Source of the DNA: an uncultured Aquimarina sp.
GTDB lineage: Bacteria > Bacteroidota > Bacteroidia > Flavobacteriales > Flavobacteriaceae
Length of the DNA: 64,000 nucleotides
Direction: 5' to 3'
Assembly: GCA_947493035.1 (NCBI GenBank)
Contig: CANLOW010000005.1
Coordinates: 1 to 64,000, forward strand
The number at the start of each line of letters is the position of its first letter. The stretch's first letter is position 1. Shown here in pieces: positions 37,417 to 46,706 of this stretch. The position numbers and the translations under genes are program-made. Under the pieces are notes generated by a model that was not told the DNA's origin, ran no database searches, and saw only the letters and a list, made by a program, of their open reading frames with translations.

Positions 37417-38784
37417 ATGAAATTACGAAGAATTAGTGACTTTCAGCATGAGTTTTCGTTTTTATCTTATAGTGAAAATTTTGCTGCTTATTATGCTCGG
37501 CTTTTAGAGAATGATTTGGGTAAAATTTATGTAGGCATTCCTTGGGATGATTTGGTCAAAGAGTTTGGTTTACAAGAAGTCGGGAAAGGAGCACGAATGT
37601 CTTTTAGTTCTAGAGGAAGAATTGCTCTAATGTTTTTAAAGCATTATTGCTGTCAGAGTGATAAGCGATTGATCGAACAACTCAATAGTAATATTGATTA
37701 TCAGTTTTTTTTGTGATATTCACTTAGGTTTTGAACGTATCACTAATTATAAGATAGTTAGCCAAATTAGATGTGAGTTAGCCGATAAACTATCGATAGA
37801 TCGTCTAGAAAAGGCTCTAGTTTCTTATTGGTTACCCTATATGTCACCAAAGAGTCAGATAACGATGGATGCAACTTGCTACGAGAATGAAGTTCGTTAC
37901 CCTACTGATGCTAAACTATTATGGGAAGCTGTAAGCTGGCTACATAAAGAAGTAAAACTTAGTTGTAATGCCCTAGGCTTAAAAATACCTCGCAGCAAGT
38001 TTAACAAATGGGCAAGTCGCTACATTGGTTATAGTAAAGACCGATCTAAACGAAGAAATAACGTCGAAGTGTTACTAGAGGACTACTTCGATTACTAAAG
38101 AAGTTTATAGCCATTGAAGAAGCATTACGAAAGAACTATACTCAACTCTCTTTTACAGACGGTTACTTCAAACGTATTGATACAATAAGCAAACTTTATA
38201 AACAACAACATCTATGGTTTTACGAAGGTATAAAACCCACTAATCGTATTGTAAGTATTGCGAAAAACTACATCAGACCTATTATACGAGGAAAAGAAGT
38301 AAAGCCAATTGAATGGGGAGCTAAAGTGAATAAACTACAAATTGATGGAGTTAGTTTTATTGAACACTTGAATTTTGATAATTTTAATGAAGGTACTCGG
38401 TTAAAAAGCACTATTTACAAAGCGCAACAACTCACGAAAACAAAAGTCAAAGTGGTTGGAGCTGATGCCATTTATGCTACCAATACTAATCGAAAATTCA
38501 TTACTCAAAATAATATTAAAACAGACTTTAAGCGAAAAGGCAAATTACCCGTAGGATACAAAGATGAAAAGTTGCTCAAAAAGCAAATCACTAAAGAAAG
38601 AGCCACTAGACTAGAAGGAAGCTTCGGTGAAGAAAAGCAATATTATCATCTCAAAAAGGTAAAAGCCAAAACCAAAAAGAATGAAATACTCTAGATCTTC
38701 TTCGGAATTCACACTGCCAATGCTTTAGAAATAGGAAGAAGGATACAGAGCAATAGTAGAGAGAAAGTAGCCTATTTTTTTTAA
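37417..38784 (+). pseudogene. Transposase with two frameshifts and one nonsense codon
   Basis: Joined across frames this gives about 455 residues of a DDE transposase: a DUF772-like N-terminal part, the first Asp in TMDATCYENEVRYPTD, the second in VVGADAIYATNTNRKF and Glu in TRLEGSFGEEKQYY. The first break is one extra T in an 8-T run at about 37703-37710 (frame 1 to 2). The second is at about 38085-38100 (frame 2 back to 1). An in-frame TAG at 38692 sits where the homologous frame continues as IFFGIHTANALEIGRR up to a TAA at 38782. The element should not move by itself. Confidence 0.88.
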
Positions 38785-38860
38785 GACAAAATTTAACGGG
38801 AATGGTATGTCTTGATTTGACTGAAAAATATAAATCTTTCTAAAAAACACTGAAAAAAAG

Positions 38861-38897
38861 AAACCCGAGACATGAATCTAATCATATCTCGGATTTT
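38861..38897 (+). terminator. Hairpin after the transposase
   Basis: CCGAGA at 38865-38870 pairs with TCTCGG at 38887-38892, with further inner pairing (ATGA/TCAT) and flanking A/T tracts; it acts as the end of the IS transcript. Confidence 0.65.
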
Positions 38898-38921
38898 ATA
38901 TCGGCAATTTTCAAAACTGTT

Positions 38922-38939
38922 CTATTTTCTGAATGCCCC
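38922..38939 (-). repeat. IS right inverted repeat
   Basis: The 18-bp terminal repeat, inverted relative to 37294-37311; AATTA follows directly. Confidence 0.85.
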
Positions 38940-38941
38940 AA

Positions 38942-40111
38942 TTAATTATCCTTTTGAAATACACGTGGTATTTTAATAAAACTAATTAAAAAACTAAATG
39001 AAATTATTTCAAACCCTGAAATGAGTGCAGTTACTGCTGGAATAACTCTTCTTAAGAATACTTTTGGCATTAAATTACCAAAATCGTTATCTGCCCAATA
39101 CTTTAAACTTAAAAAAGTCGAAACAATACCAAAAAACACTAATAAAACTCCAATAACTAATCCCTTTTCTAACTGTATATATTTGCTCCACTTTTCATAT
39201 AATGATGTTTTAGGTAGCAATCCATTAATTACACCATATATTCTAGAGAACAGATAAAATAGTATAAACTGTACACCTATAATGATCGCAGTGTTTATAT
39301 ATAGTAATGTATGAACATCGAAAGTAATCGAAGAAAATTTAATTGAATCAAAGGATAATACTAAAGTTCCTAATATCCCAATAAAGAAAAAAACTATACC
39401 AGGAATAAAAAACAACCATTTAGGACTATAAAGTAATAAAAATACTAAATGCCTCCAACCGTCAACCCAAGTGTTCAAATGTGGTTTTCTATCTCTCCCA
39501 TCCTTTGATAAAGTCGTTGGCACTTCAACTATTTTAAGCTTTTTCAAGACACTTTTTACAATCATTTCCGAAGCAAACTCCATTCCCGTGGTAACCAAAT
39601 TCAATTGATCATAAGCTCGTTTTGAAATTCCTCTCAATCCACAATGAAAGTCTCCTATATTACATCTAAAAAACAATCTTCCAATAAATGATAACACAGG
39701 ATTACCTAGATATTTATGAAGAAAAGGCATTGCTCCCTGTTCTACTCCTCCTTTAAATCTATTCCCCATTACTAAATCTGCTCCATTTCTTAATTCATTA
39801 AGAAATGGTTCTAAACCTAAGAAATCATAACTATCGTCTGCATCTCCTATAATACAAAATTTTGCTTTACTAGCTTCTATTCCATTAATAATAGCACTAC
39901 CATAACCTTTTTGAGATGCATGTACAACTCTAGCCCCTTCATTTATTGCTATTTCAACAGACTTATCTGTACTACCATTATCAGAAATAATTACTTCTCC
40001 ATTTATTTTATACATCTCTAAAAAGCTTTTAGCCTTCTTTATACATATAGGTAAAGTTAACTCCTCATTTAAACAAGGCATTATTATGGAAAGCTCTAAA
40101 TCTTCATTCAT
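38942..40111 (-). CDS. GT2 family glycosyltransferase with C-terminal membrane domain
   Basis: A 389-residue protein. The GT-A domain (about 1-230) has IIMPCLNEELTLP, a DNGSTD nucleotide-sugar motif, GDADDSY as the metal-binding DxD region and HCGLRGISK, like polyprenyl-phosphate sugar synthases (DPM1/GtrB types). Four hydrophobic helices follow (about 235-380). Likely it makes a lipid-linked sugar for surface glycan or protein glycosylation. It overlaps the upstream membrane protein by 4 bp (ATGA). Its TAA stop at 38942-38944 lies in the IS target duplication. Confidence 0.88.
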   Translation of the reverse strand: MNEDLELSIIMPCLNEELTLPICIKKAKSFLEMYKINGEVIISDNGSTDKSVEIAINEGARVVHASQKGYGSAIINGIEASKAKFCIIGDADDSYDFLGLEPFLNELRNGADLVMGNRFKGGVEQGAMPFLHKYLGNPVLSFIGRLFFRCNIGDFHCGLRGISKRAYDQLNLVTTGMEFASEMIVKSVLKKLKIVEVPTTLSKDGRDRKPHLNTWVDGWRHLVFLLLYSPKWLFFIPGIVFFFIGILGTLVLSFDSIKFSSITFDVHTLLYINTAIIIGVQFILFYLFSRIYGVINGLLPKTSLYEKWSKYIQLEKGLVIGVLLVFFGIVSTFLSLKYWADNDFGNLMPKVFLRRVIPAVTALISGFEIISFSFLISFIKIPRVFQKDN

Positions 40112-41421
40112 GAAGTCGATTTCTTAAAATTACTAAAAAACTCTTTCAATAAAATCCCTATAATCATTAATACAAAAAGATTATATGGCATACTCCAAAT
40201 TATATTATTCATATGCCCATGAAAAACAGCATGTCCTTTAAAAAATATAAACCAAGAAAGAGGTGCAAAAAATGAAAGTATCGTTAACACAAAAAGTGCT
40301 TTATATTTTCTAGATATAAAAATACATCTTCGATAGAAGACAAAAATAATTATAAGAAACAAAGGTAATATTAGTAAAAGGTTTAATCCTGAAGGGATAT
40401 TTAATTTTGATAAAAATGAAAAACTAAAAATATGCTTCCCTAAATATTTCTTTAAAACTATTACTATATCGTAATCAGGCCTTTCAAATGTATTACCCCA
40501 AGTACGACTCAAAAAAGTATCTATCAAATAATTACTATCTCCTACTCCTGAATTTGCGATCTGTATATCTAAAACCACAAAATTAATAATTACGGCTAAT
40601 ACTACAGCTAAAGTAAAAAACACAATCTCTTTCAAAATTTTATTATTTGACTTTTCATAGTAAATACCATAATAAATAATTGGAATGAAACTCATTATCA
40701 AGACAGTTGTCACATATTCAAACCCAGTAAAGAAAAATTTTATTAGCAAGGCAATGCTAGTAATCATAAATATTATAATATGAGATAAATTTCTTTTTCT
40801 ATATAAATACAAAACACTTATGAATGGTACGTAAAATGCCCATAAGACCCAATACAAATTACTTGAAAAAACAATAATCCATGTGGAAAAAAAAACTCCT
40901 AAAAAGGTTATAATTTCAACAAAAGCACCTAATTCTAATCTTACCCAATGCAAGAATAAAACAAAGATTAAAGCGGTAAAAAAAGCATTTGAAAGCCTAA
41001 AAAAATTAAATAATCGAATAGGGTTTGCTGTTGTTAATTTTTGCACAACAGACATTACTAAACCTTGACCTGCTATTTGAGAATTATAAGTTGAATATTC
41101 GAAATCTCCTTCTACTTTTACTTCTTTTCGAAAAAGCTTGTATTGATACTCTTTCTTATCTATAGTTGAATCCTTTGGTAGAATAGATCCCATAAAACCA
41201 CCCTTATAAAATATTCCTTTTTCACGAGACACTACTAATTTTCCAATAGCTAAACTTTCGCTATCTCTTTGAAATCCTTCAAAAAAAGGTTGATCAACTA
41301 CATTAAATAGATTAAATCCAAAATTTAAAAACAAGAGTAGTAGAAAGAAAACACTTAAACAAAAACCTTTCATTGTTCTTCTTTGACTAAAATAATCTTC
41401 TATTTTTCTAATAAACACCAT
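40108..41421 (-). CDS. Polytopic membrane protein, putative GT-C-like partner of the GT2 enzyme
   Basis: A 437-residue protein with about ten hydrophobic helices and a long extracytoplasmic loop after the first one (about residues 40-115, with VDQPFFEGFQRDSESLAIG). The acidic loop after helix 1 resembles GT-C glycosyltransferases that use lipid-linked sugars, but no family was firmly recognised. The 4-bp overlap with the GT2 gene argues for joint function. The start is set at ATG 41421; an upstream TTG lies inside the ilvN terminator and is rejected. Confidence 0.6.
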   Translation of the reverse strand: MVFIRKIEDYFSQRRTMKGFCLSVFFLLLLFLNFGFNLFNVVDQPFFEGFQRDSESLAIGKLVVSREKGIFYKGGFMGSILPKDSTIDKKEYQYKLFRKEVKVEGDFEYSTYNSQIAGQGLVMSVVQKLTTANPIRLFNFFRLSNAFFTALIFVLFLHWVRLELGAFVEIITFLGVFFSTWIIVFSSNLYWVLWAFYVPFISVLYLYRKRNLSHIIIFMITSIALLIKFFFTGFEYVTTVLIMSFIPIIYYGIYYEKSNNKILKEIVFFTLAVVLAVIINFVVLDIQIANSGVGDSNYLIDTFLSRTWGNTFERPDYDIVIVLKKYLGKHIFSFSFLSKLNIPSGLNLLLILPLFLIIIFVFYRRCIFISRKYKALFVLTILSFFAPLSWFIFFKGHAVFHGHMNNIIWSMPYNLFVLMIIGILLKEFFSNFKKSTS

Positions 41422-41438
41422 AAATAACGAATATAAAA

Positions 41439-41464
41439 AAAGCACCAAGAAGTCTTGGTGCTTT
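41439..41464 (-). terminator. Terminator of the ilvD-ilvB-ilvN operon
   Basis: An 11-bp stem (AAAGCACCAAG at 41439-41449 with 41454-41464), a 4-nt loop and a T-run on the minus strand. It lies 23 bp after ilvN and 18 bp before the next ATG. Confidence 0.88.
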
Positions 41465-41486
41465 ATTAACTTTTCGAATAATTTAT

Positions 41487-42017
41487 TTACTCCTCATCAA
41501 AATCTTTCAAAACATCTGAGATCATCATCGCTTCTTTAGATACCGCAATACGACCTGAACGTGTAAATTGTAATAACCCAAAAGGCTTTAAAGCCGAGTG
41601 TAACGCTTCTGTTTCGATACGTCTTCCTGTCTTACTGATTACAAAAAACTTTTTGTTTACCGTAACAATAGAAGCACCACTCTTCTTTATAATATTTTGA
41701 ATTTGTGGTTCATCAAATAACAACTCAGACTTTACTTTGTATAAAGCAGTCTCTTGAGAAATTGTCTCATCATCAGTATGGTAATATGCTTTGATTACCT
41801 CAATTTGTTTTTCAATTTGACCAACAATTTTCTTTACTTTTTCCTCAGTCATTTTCACTAAAATCGTAAAGCGGTATACGTCTTCGATTTCAGATTCAGA
41901 AGCTGTCATACTTAATAAATTCACATGACGCTTTAAAAAGATTGTTGAAATACGGTTTACTAACCCAACGTTATTTTCGGTGTAAACAGATATGGTATAA
42001 TATTTTCTTTCTTCCAT
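41487..42017 (-). CDS. ilvN: Acetolactate synthase small (regulatory) subunit
   Basis: A 176-residue regulatory subunit with an N-terminal ACT domain (YYTISVYTENNVGLVNRISTIFLKRHVNLLSMTASESE, about 5-43) that binds valine for feedback control, and a C-terminal domain that activates IlvB. It starts 7 bp after ilvB and is last in the operon. No ilvC or leu genes follow, unlike many Flavobacteriaceae; they must lie elsewhere. Confidence 0.95.
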   Translation of the reverse strand: MEERKYYTISVYTENNVGLVNRISTIFLKRHVNLLSMTASESEIEDVYRFTILVKMTEEKVKKIVGQIEKQIEVIKAYYHTDDETISQETALYKVKSELLFDEPQIQNIIKKSGASIVTVNKKFFVISKTGRRIETEALHSALKPFGLLQFTRSGRIAVSKEAMMISDVLKDFDEE

Positions 42018-42024
42018 GGCTTGC

Positions 42025-43725
42025 TTAACTTAATCTGATATCAGAAACCGAAGCTCCTGTCGGAATCATTGGGAATACATTATTTTCTTTCTCTACACAA
42101 ACTTCTAAAAAGTAAGGACCTGGCGTTTCTAACATTGTTTTAACTGCATCTGCTAAATCTTCACGCTTAGACACACTATTTGCGGGAATGTTATATCCTT
42201 CAGCTATCTTAACAAAATTTGGATTAACCATTTCAGTAGATGCATAACGGTTATCAAAGAAAAGCTCTTGCCATTGGCGTACCATTCCTAAAAACTCGTT
42301 ATTCAACACTAATACTTTAACTCCAATATTGTACTGAAAGATCGTTCCTAACTCCTGAATTGTCATTTGATAACCTCCATCACCACTGATTGAAATCACT
42401 TGACGATCAGGCGCTCCTTGTTTAGCTCCCATTGCTGCTGGTAAAGCAAATCCCATTGTTCCTAAACCTCCAGAGGTTACATTACTTTTAGACTTCACAA
42501 ATTCAGCATAACGAATCGCCATCATTTGGTGTTGACCTACGTCCGTAACGATAACAGCATCACCTCCCGTTACTTCATTTACATGACGAATTACTTCTCC
42601 CATGCTCAATCCATCTTTTGATGGATACAATTCTTCTTGAATTACTTTTTCGTGCTCAATCTTATCATAAGCTTTGAATTCAGCTACCCAAGATGGATAT
42701 GTTTTTTTATCAACTAAAGGCAATATATCAGCTAACGTAGTCTTTACACTACCCATAACTGCTACATCACTCATTACGTTTTTATTTACCTCTGCTGGGT
42801 CAATTTCAAAATGAATTACTTTAGCTTGTTTGGCATATGTAGCTAAGTTTCCTGTTACACGATCATCAAAACGCATACCGATAGCGATTAATAAATCACA
42901 TTCGTTAGTCAACTTATTTGGTCCATAATTTCCATGCATACCTACCATTCCCACATTTAGTTCGTGAGAGGTTTCTAGTGCTGACACACCTAGTATAGTC
43001 CAAGCTGATGGTATTCCCGATTTTTCTACTAAAGCTTTAAATTCAGCTTCTGCTTCACCCAAGATTACCCCTTGCCCCCAAACTATCATTGGTTTTTCTG
43101 CTTCATTAATTAAAGCAGCTGCATCCTTTAATGATTGAGGATCTGTAGCTGGTATTGCTTTATAACTACGAACTCCTTTACAAGGCGCATAACTAAAATC
43201 AAACTCAGCAAATTGAGCATCTTTAGTTATATCTACCAAAACAGGTCCTGGACGACCAGAACGTGCAATGTAAAATGCTTTTGCCATCATGGCAGGAATA
43301 TCTTCTGCTTTTGTAATCTGAATATTCCATTTTGAAACAGGTGTTGAAATACCTACGATATCTGTTTCTTGAAAAGCATCAGATCCCAATAAATGAGAAG
43401 CAACTTGCCCTGTTATACACACTATAGGAGTAGAATCAATTTGAGCATCAGCAATACCTGTTACTAAATTCGTAGCACCAGGCCCTGATGTTGCCATAGC
43501 AACTCCTACTCTACCACTCGTACGAGCATATCCTTGAGCTGCATGAATAGCCCCTTGCTCATGGCGTGCCAAGATATGTGTTAACTTATCTTGATACTTA
43601 TATAATTCATCATATACAGGCATAATAGCACCACCAGGGTAACCATATAGAAGGTCTACTCCTTCTGCTAGCAAACAGCGAATTACTGCTTCTGCTCCTG
43701 TAATACGTTCTGTATTTTTACTCAT
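42025..43725 (-). CDS. ilvB: Acetolactate synthase large (catalytic) subunit
   Basis: A 566-residue ThDP enzyme that joins two pyruvates (or pyruvate and 2-oxobutyrate) in valine, leucine and isoleucine synthesis. The catalytic Glu lies in ARHEQGAIHAAQGYAR; the ThDP-Mg site is GDGGYQMTIQELGT...NNEFLGM, and the FAD site is in the middle domain. It is the second gene of the ilv operon; the 134-bp gap to ilvD carries heptad repeats and no terminator. Confidence 0.96.
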   Translation of the reverse strand: MSKNTERITGAEAVIRCLLAEGVDLLYGYPGGAIMPVYDELYKYQDKLTHILARHEQGAIHAAQGYARTSGRVGVAMATSGPGATNLVTGIADAQIDSTPIVCITGQVASHLLGSDAFQETDIVGISTPVSKWNIQITKAEDIPAMMAKAFYIARSGRPGPVLVDITKDAQFAEFDFSYAPCKGVRSYKAIPATDPQSLKDAAALINEAEKPMIVWGQGVILGEAEAEFKALVEKSGIPSAWTILGVSALETSHELNVGMVGMHGNYGPNKLTNECDLLIAIGMRFDDRVTGNLATYAKQAKVIHFEIDPAEVNKNVMSDVAVMGSVKTTLADILPLVDKKTYPSWVAEFKAYDKIEHEKVIQEELYPSKDGLSMGEVIRHVNEVTGGDAVIVTDVGQHQMMAIRYAEFVKSKSNVTSGGLGTMGFALPAAMGAKQGAPDRQVISISGDGGYQMTIQELGTIFQYNIGVKVLVLNNEFLGMVRQWQELFFDNRYASTEMVNPNFVKIAEGYNIPANSVSKREDLADAVKTMLETPGPYFLEVCVEKENNVFPMIPTGASVSDIRLS

Positions 43726-43733
43726 TTTTTGTC

Positions 43734-43850
43734 GCTTTACGCTTTACGCTAATCGCATAATGCTGATTATTTGGGCTTCGACTACACTAAACCCGACAAC
43801 AATATTTTTATTTACAAACACCGACTGACAACTGACAGCCGACAACTGTT
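43734..43850. repeat. Two heptad repeat blocks between ilvD and ilvB
   Basis: Block 1 (43734-43768): GCTTTAC, GCTTTAC, GCTAATC, GCATAAT, GCTGATT, five units in register. Block 2 (43823-43850): GACTGAC, AACTGAC, AGCCGAC, AACTGTT. Block 2 shares its unit with the repeat before glgB. They lie inside an operon, in transcribed RNA. Confidence 0.65.
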
Positions 43851-43859
43851 AAATTTTTG

Positions 43860-45536
43860 CTAGAATTCATCCGTTACACACCCTTGAGATGCTGAAGAAA
43901 CCGAACGTGCATATTTATATAACACTCCTTTTTTAACCTTCAACTCTGGTGCAACCCATGATTTTCTTCTTTCAGCTAAAACTTCATCCGAAACTTCTAC
44001 GTTAATAGTATTTGTTTCAGCATCAATCGTAATGATATCTCCATCTTCGATTAGACCTATATTACCTCCTATTTGTGCTTCTGGCGTAATATGACCTACA
44101 ACGAACCCGTGAGTTCCTCCTGAAAAACGACCATCAGTAATTAAAGCTACTTCTTTTCCAAGACCAGCTCCCATAATTGCAGCTGTTGGCTTTAACATTT
44201 CTGGCATTCCTGGCCCTCCTTTTGGCCCTTCGTAACGAATTACAACCACATCACCTTTCTTCACTAAACCATCACGAATTCCATCATTAGCATCGTATTC
44301 ACTATCAAACACTTTTGCTGTTCCTGAAAAACGTAAGCCTTCTTTACCTGTAATTTTTGCTACAGATCCTTCAGAAGCAATATTACCATATAACATACGT
44401 AAGTGACCTGTTGCTTTAATTGGCTTATCTAAAGGCATGATTACATCTTGTCCCTCTTTTAAGTCAGCTACATCAGCTAAATTTTCAGCTAACGTCTTAC
44501 CAGTTACGGTTAAACAATCTCCATGAAGTAATCCTTCTTTTAATAAATACTTACATACTGCTGGAATACCTCCTACCGCATGTAAATCTTCCATAGCATA
44601 CTTACCAGATGGTTTTAAATCGGCAATGAAAGGAGTCGTATCACTAATTTTCTGAAAATCTTCTAATGTAAAATCTACATCAGCTGCTCTTGCAATAGCT
44701 AAAAAGTGTAATACCGCATTGGTAGAACCACCTAAAATAGTGATTAAACGCACTGCATTTTCAATAGATTTTTTTGTTACAATGTCAGATGGCTTAATAT
44801 CTTTTTCTAACAAATATCTCATCTGCTTTCCTGCAGTTACACACTCTGTCTTTTTAACATCGCTAATTGCAGGATTCGAAGAGTTATATGGCATAGACAT
44901 ACCTAAAACTTCAATAGCTGATGCCATTGTATTTGCAGTATACATTCCTCCACAAGCTCCTGCTCCAGGAATTGCTTTACGAATTACTTGACGATACTCT
45001 CCTTCTTCGATAGTACCAGCTACTTTTTCTCCCCATGCTTCAAAAGCAGATACAATATCTAACTTTTTATCTTCATGACATCCTGATGCAATAGTTCCTC
45101 CATAAATAAGGATAGAAGGGCGATTCAAGCGAATCATAGCCATTAATGCTCCTGGCATATTTTTATCACAACCAACTACGGTAACCAAACCATCATAAGA
45201 TAATCCATGTACTACAGTTTCCATAGAATCTGCAATCACATCACGAGATGGTAATGAATAACGCATCCCTGGAGTTCCCATTGCGATTCCATCACTTACT
45301 CCAATAGTATTGAAAATTAATCCAAATGTTTCTTTAGAGTTGACGCCTTCTTTGACTTCTTTTGCCAAATCATTCAAGTGCATATTACAAGGGTTTCCTT
45401 CATAACCTGTACTTGCAATACCGACTAATGGCTTGTTAAAGTCTTCATCTTTTAACCCAACCGCGTATAGCATCGCTTGTGCTGCTGGTTGTGTATCATC
45501 TTGCGTTACTCGTTTACTAAACTTGTTAATTTCCAT
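43860..45536 (-). CDS. ilvD: Dihydroxy-acid dehydratase
   Basis: A 558-residue Fe-S dehydratase giving the 2-oxo acids of valine and isoleucine. Iron-sulfur cysteines appear in [20 protein letters not shown] and [14 protein letters not shown]; the C-terminal [14 protein letters not shown] is typical. It is first in the ilvD-ilvB-ilvN operon and has a strong promoter and a candidate leader peptide just upstream. Confidence 0.96.
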   Translation of the reverse strand: MEINKFSKRVTQDDTQPAAQAMLYAVGLKDEDFNKPLVGIASTGYEGNPCNMHLNDLAKEVKEGVNSKETFGLIFNTIGVSDGIAMGTPGMRYSLPSRDVIADSMETVVHGLSYDGLVTVVGCDKNMPGALMAMIRLNRPSILIYGGTIASGCHEDKKLDIVSAFEAWGEKVAGTIEEGEYRQVIRKAIPGAGACGGMYTANTMASAIEVLGMSMPYNSSNPAISDVKKTECVTAGKQMRYLLEKDIKPSDIVTKKSIENAVRLITILGGSTNAVLHFLAIARAADVDFTLEDFQKISDTTPFIADLKPSGKYAMEDLHAVGGIPAVCKYLLKEGLLHGDCLTVTGKTLAENLADVADLKEGQDVIMPLDKPIKATGHLRMLYGNIASEGSVAKITGKEGLRFSGTAKVFDSEYDANDGIRDGLVKKGDVVVIRYEGPKGGPGMPEMLKPTAAIMGAGLGKEVALITDGRFSGGTHGFVVGHITPEAQIGGNIGLIEDGDIITIDAETNTINVEVSDEVLAERRKSWVAPELKVKKGVLYKYARSVSSASQGCVTDEF

Positions 45537-45562
45537 TTGGTAAATAATACTTTTAATCTAAT

Positions 45563-45631
45563 TCAATATAAATGTAGGCAACTACTTATTAAACAAAATT
45601 CAATAGAATCAACTATTACAATGTTCAACAT
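45563..45631 (-). CDS. Candidate ilv leader peptide (22 aa)
   Basis: The ORF starts at ATG 45631, about 30 nt after the predicted transcription start, and ends 26 bp before ilvD. The peptide begins MLNIVIVDSIEF; ten of its 22 residues are Leu, Ile or Val, including a run I-V-I-V. The RNA has competing pairings: GCAAC (45653-45649) with GTTGC (45582-45578), or the local hairpin GTAG-TTGC-CTAC (45585-45574). There is no GC-rich terminator, so any control would be translational. AT-rich DNA favours Ile/Leu codons by chance, hence the low confidence. Confidence 0.3.
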   Translation of the reverse strand: MLNIVIVDSIEFCLISSCLHLY

Positions 45632-45667
45632 GTATATTCATACAAATTGTTGCTTTTTTTAAGACGA

Positions 45668-45696
45668 CAAAGATAGCTATATCTTTAAAATGACAA
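45668..45696 (-). promoter_or_regulatory. ilvD promoter
   Basis: On the minus strand TTG (45696-45694), 18 bp, then TATCTTTG (45675-45668): an exact match to TAnnTTTG at normal spacing. Transcription should start near 45661, leaving a leader of about 125 nt. Confidence 0.8.
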
Positions 45697-46291
45697 CGAA
45701 TCATCTAAAGTTTTGAATTAATTTAAAAAAATTCTAGTTTTAATTAAAAACATCCAAACGAAAAGATTCTCTTACCGGCTTTAGTTATTCATTTTCAAAA
45801 AAGTACATCTACCACTTAAATATTATTTTGATACAACTATTATAAATGAATCGATTCCCTTGATCACTAATTATTCAATTTCCTGCATACTTTTACCTCC
45901 CTTAGATAAGTTTCTGATACAGGTTTTATTAATAGTTACAATTTAATATTAATAAATTTCTTTAAAAAGCCTAACAATGTGTTAAAGTTAACATTAAAAA
46001 AGTAAGAAAATTCTAACATTAAAAAACAACCTTACAAAATACTAACACCTAAAAAACAAACACTTGACTACACAAAGGCAACTCTTTAGCTTAAAAACGA
46101 TTTATACAGCTATTGAGCTAAAAAAATTTTAGTAAGCACTAAATATCAATACTTTTGGTACGAATTTTTTATAATTTAATTTGTAAGAAATCTAACAATA
46201 ATAAATTACCATTATTGCTAGGTAATTTATTGTTACAGCAAACATATTACGCTTTCTAATTGACTACCTAACTCAGAAACACCATTTTAAA
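45697..46291. other. Rest of the divergent spacer between ilvD and the T9SS-tail gene
   Basis: About 600 bp of very AT-rich DNA without a supported gene. TACTTTTG at 46150-46157 matches the -7 element for the rightward gene, without a good -33 partner. An AT-rich hairpin at 46197-46210 with 46221-46234 (14 bp including one G-T pair) would lie in that gene's leader. Confidence 0.5.
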
Positions 46292-46699
46292 ATGAGAATA
46301 CTAAAGTATTTAATACTATTAATTTCGCCCTACTACTTTTTTGCACAAACTGGAGCTAGCACTAATACTGTAGCTGCTGATTATAGTCTAACAATCAACA
46401 ATGACTTTGCTTGTGAAAACTCACCTAGCTTGTCTCTAGATCCAAACAATGTCGACAAAGGTGATTTTATAATATACCCTAACCCTGTTAAAAATGGAAT
46501 TTGCTCCATAGTATTTCCTTCAGACAAATATGATGAAGCGAGTATCTCACTGATCAATTTATCAGGGAAAACAATTTTCACAAATAGCTCTTTAAAACAA
46601 GGTTCTAAAATTGATTTAAGTAAAATCTCATCTGGTGTATATATAGGAGTTATAACTAGTAATAAAAAAACAACTATTCTAAAATTAATAAAAGAATAA
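46292..46699 (+). CDS. Small T9SS sorting-tail protein
   Basis: A 135-residue protein: signal peptide (YLILLISPYYFFAQ), about 40 residues of linker with no domain, then a complete type A T9SS C-terminal sorting domain (about 60-135: FIIYPNPVKNG, ASISLINLSGKTIF, IDLSKISSGVYIGVI, KTTILKLIKE). It is almost only tail, so the cargo is minimal. It is 7 bp ahead of the large G8 protein, which has a signal peptide but no sorting tail. It may be the remnant of a larger gene, or a small secreted peptide. Confidence 0.85.
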   Translation: MRILKYLILLISPYYFFAQTGASTNTVAADYSLTINNDFACENSPSLSLDPNNVDKGDFIIYPNPVKNGICSIVFPSDKYDEASISLINLSGKTIFTNSSLKQGSKIDLSKISSGVYIGVITSNKKTTILKLIKE

Positions 46700-46706
46700 T
46701 ACTGCC

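Larger units (their letters stand above)
37294..38939 (+). mobile_element. Decayed insertion sequence (IS5/IS1182-like), 1646 bp
   Basis: The ends are imperfect inverted repeats: GGCGCATTCAGAAAACAG on the left and GGGGCATTCAGAAAATAG on the right (inverted), 16 of 18 matching. AATTA flanks both sides (37289-37293 and 38940-38944), a 5-bp target duplication. A two-part hairpin at 37359-37400 plus T-run precedes the transposase and another hairpin at 38861-38897 follows it, so the element carries its own transcription barriers. The transposase is broken. The right target copy contains the stop codon of the neighbouring glycosyltransferase. Confidence 0.88.

Noticed and set aside
41421-41448. Longer N-terminus of the membrane protein starting at TTG 41448
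   Set aside because: That start lies in the stem of the ilvN terminator; ATG 41421 gives a normal membrane-protein beginning.
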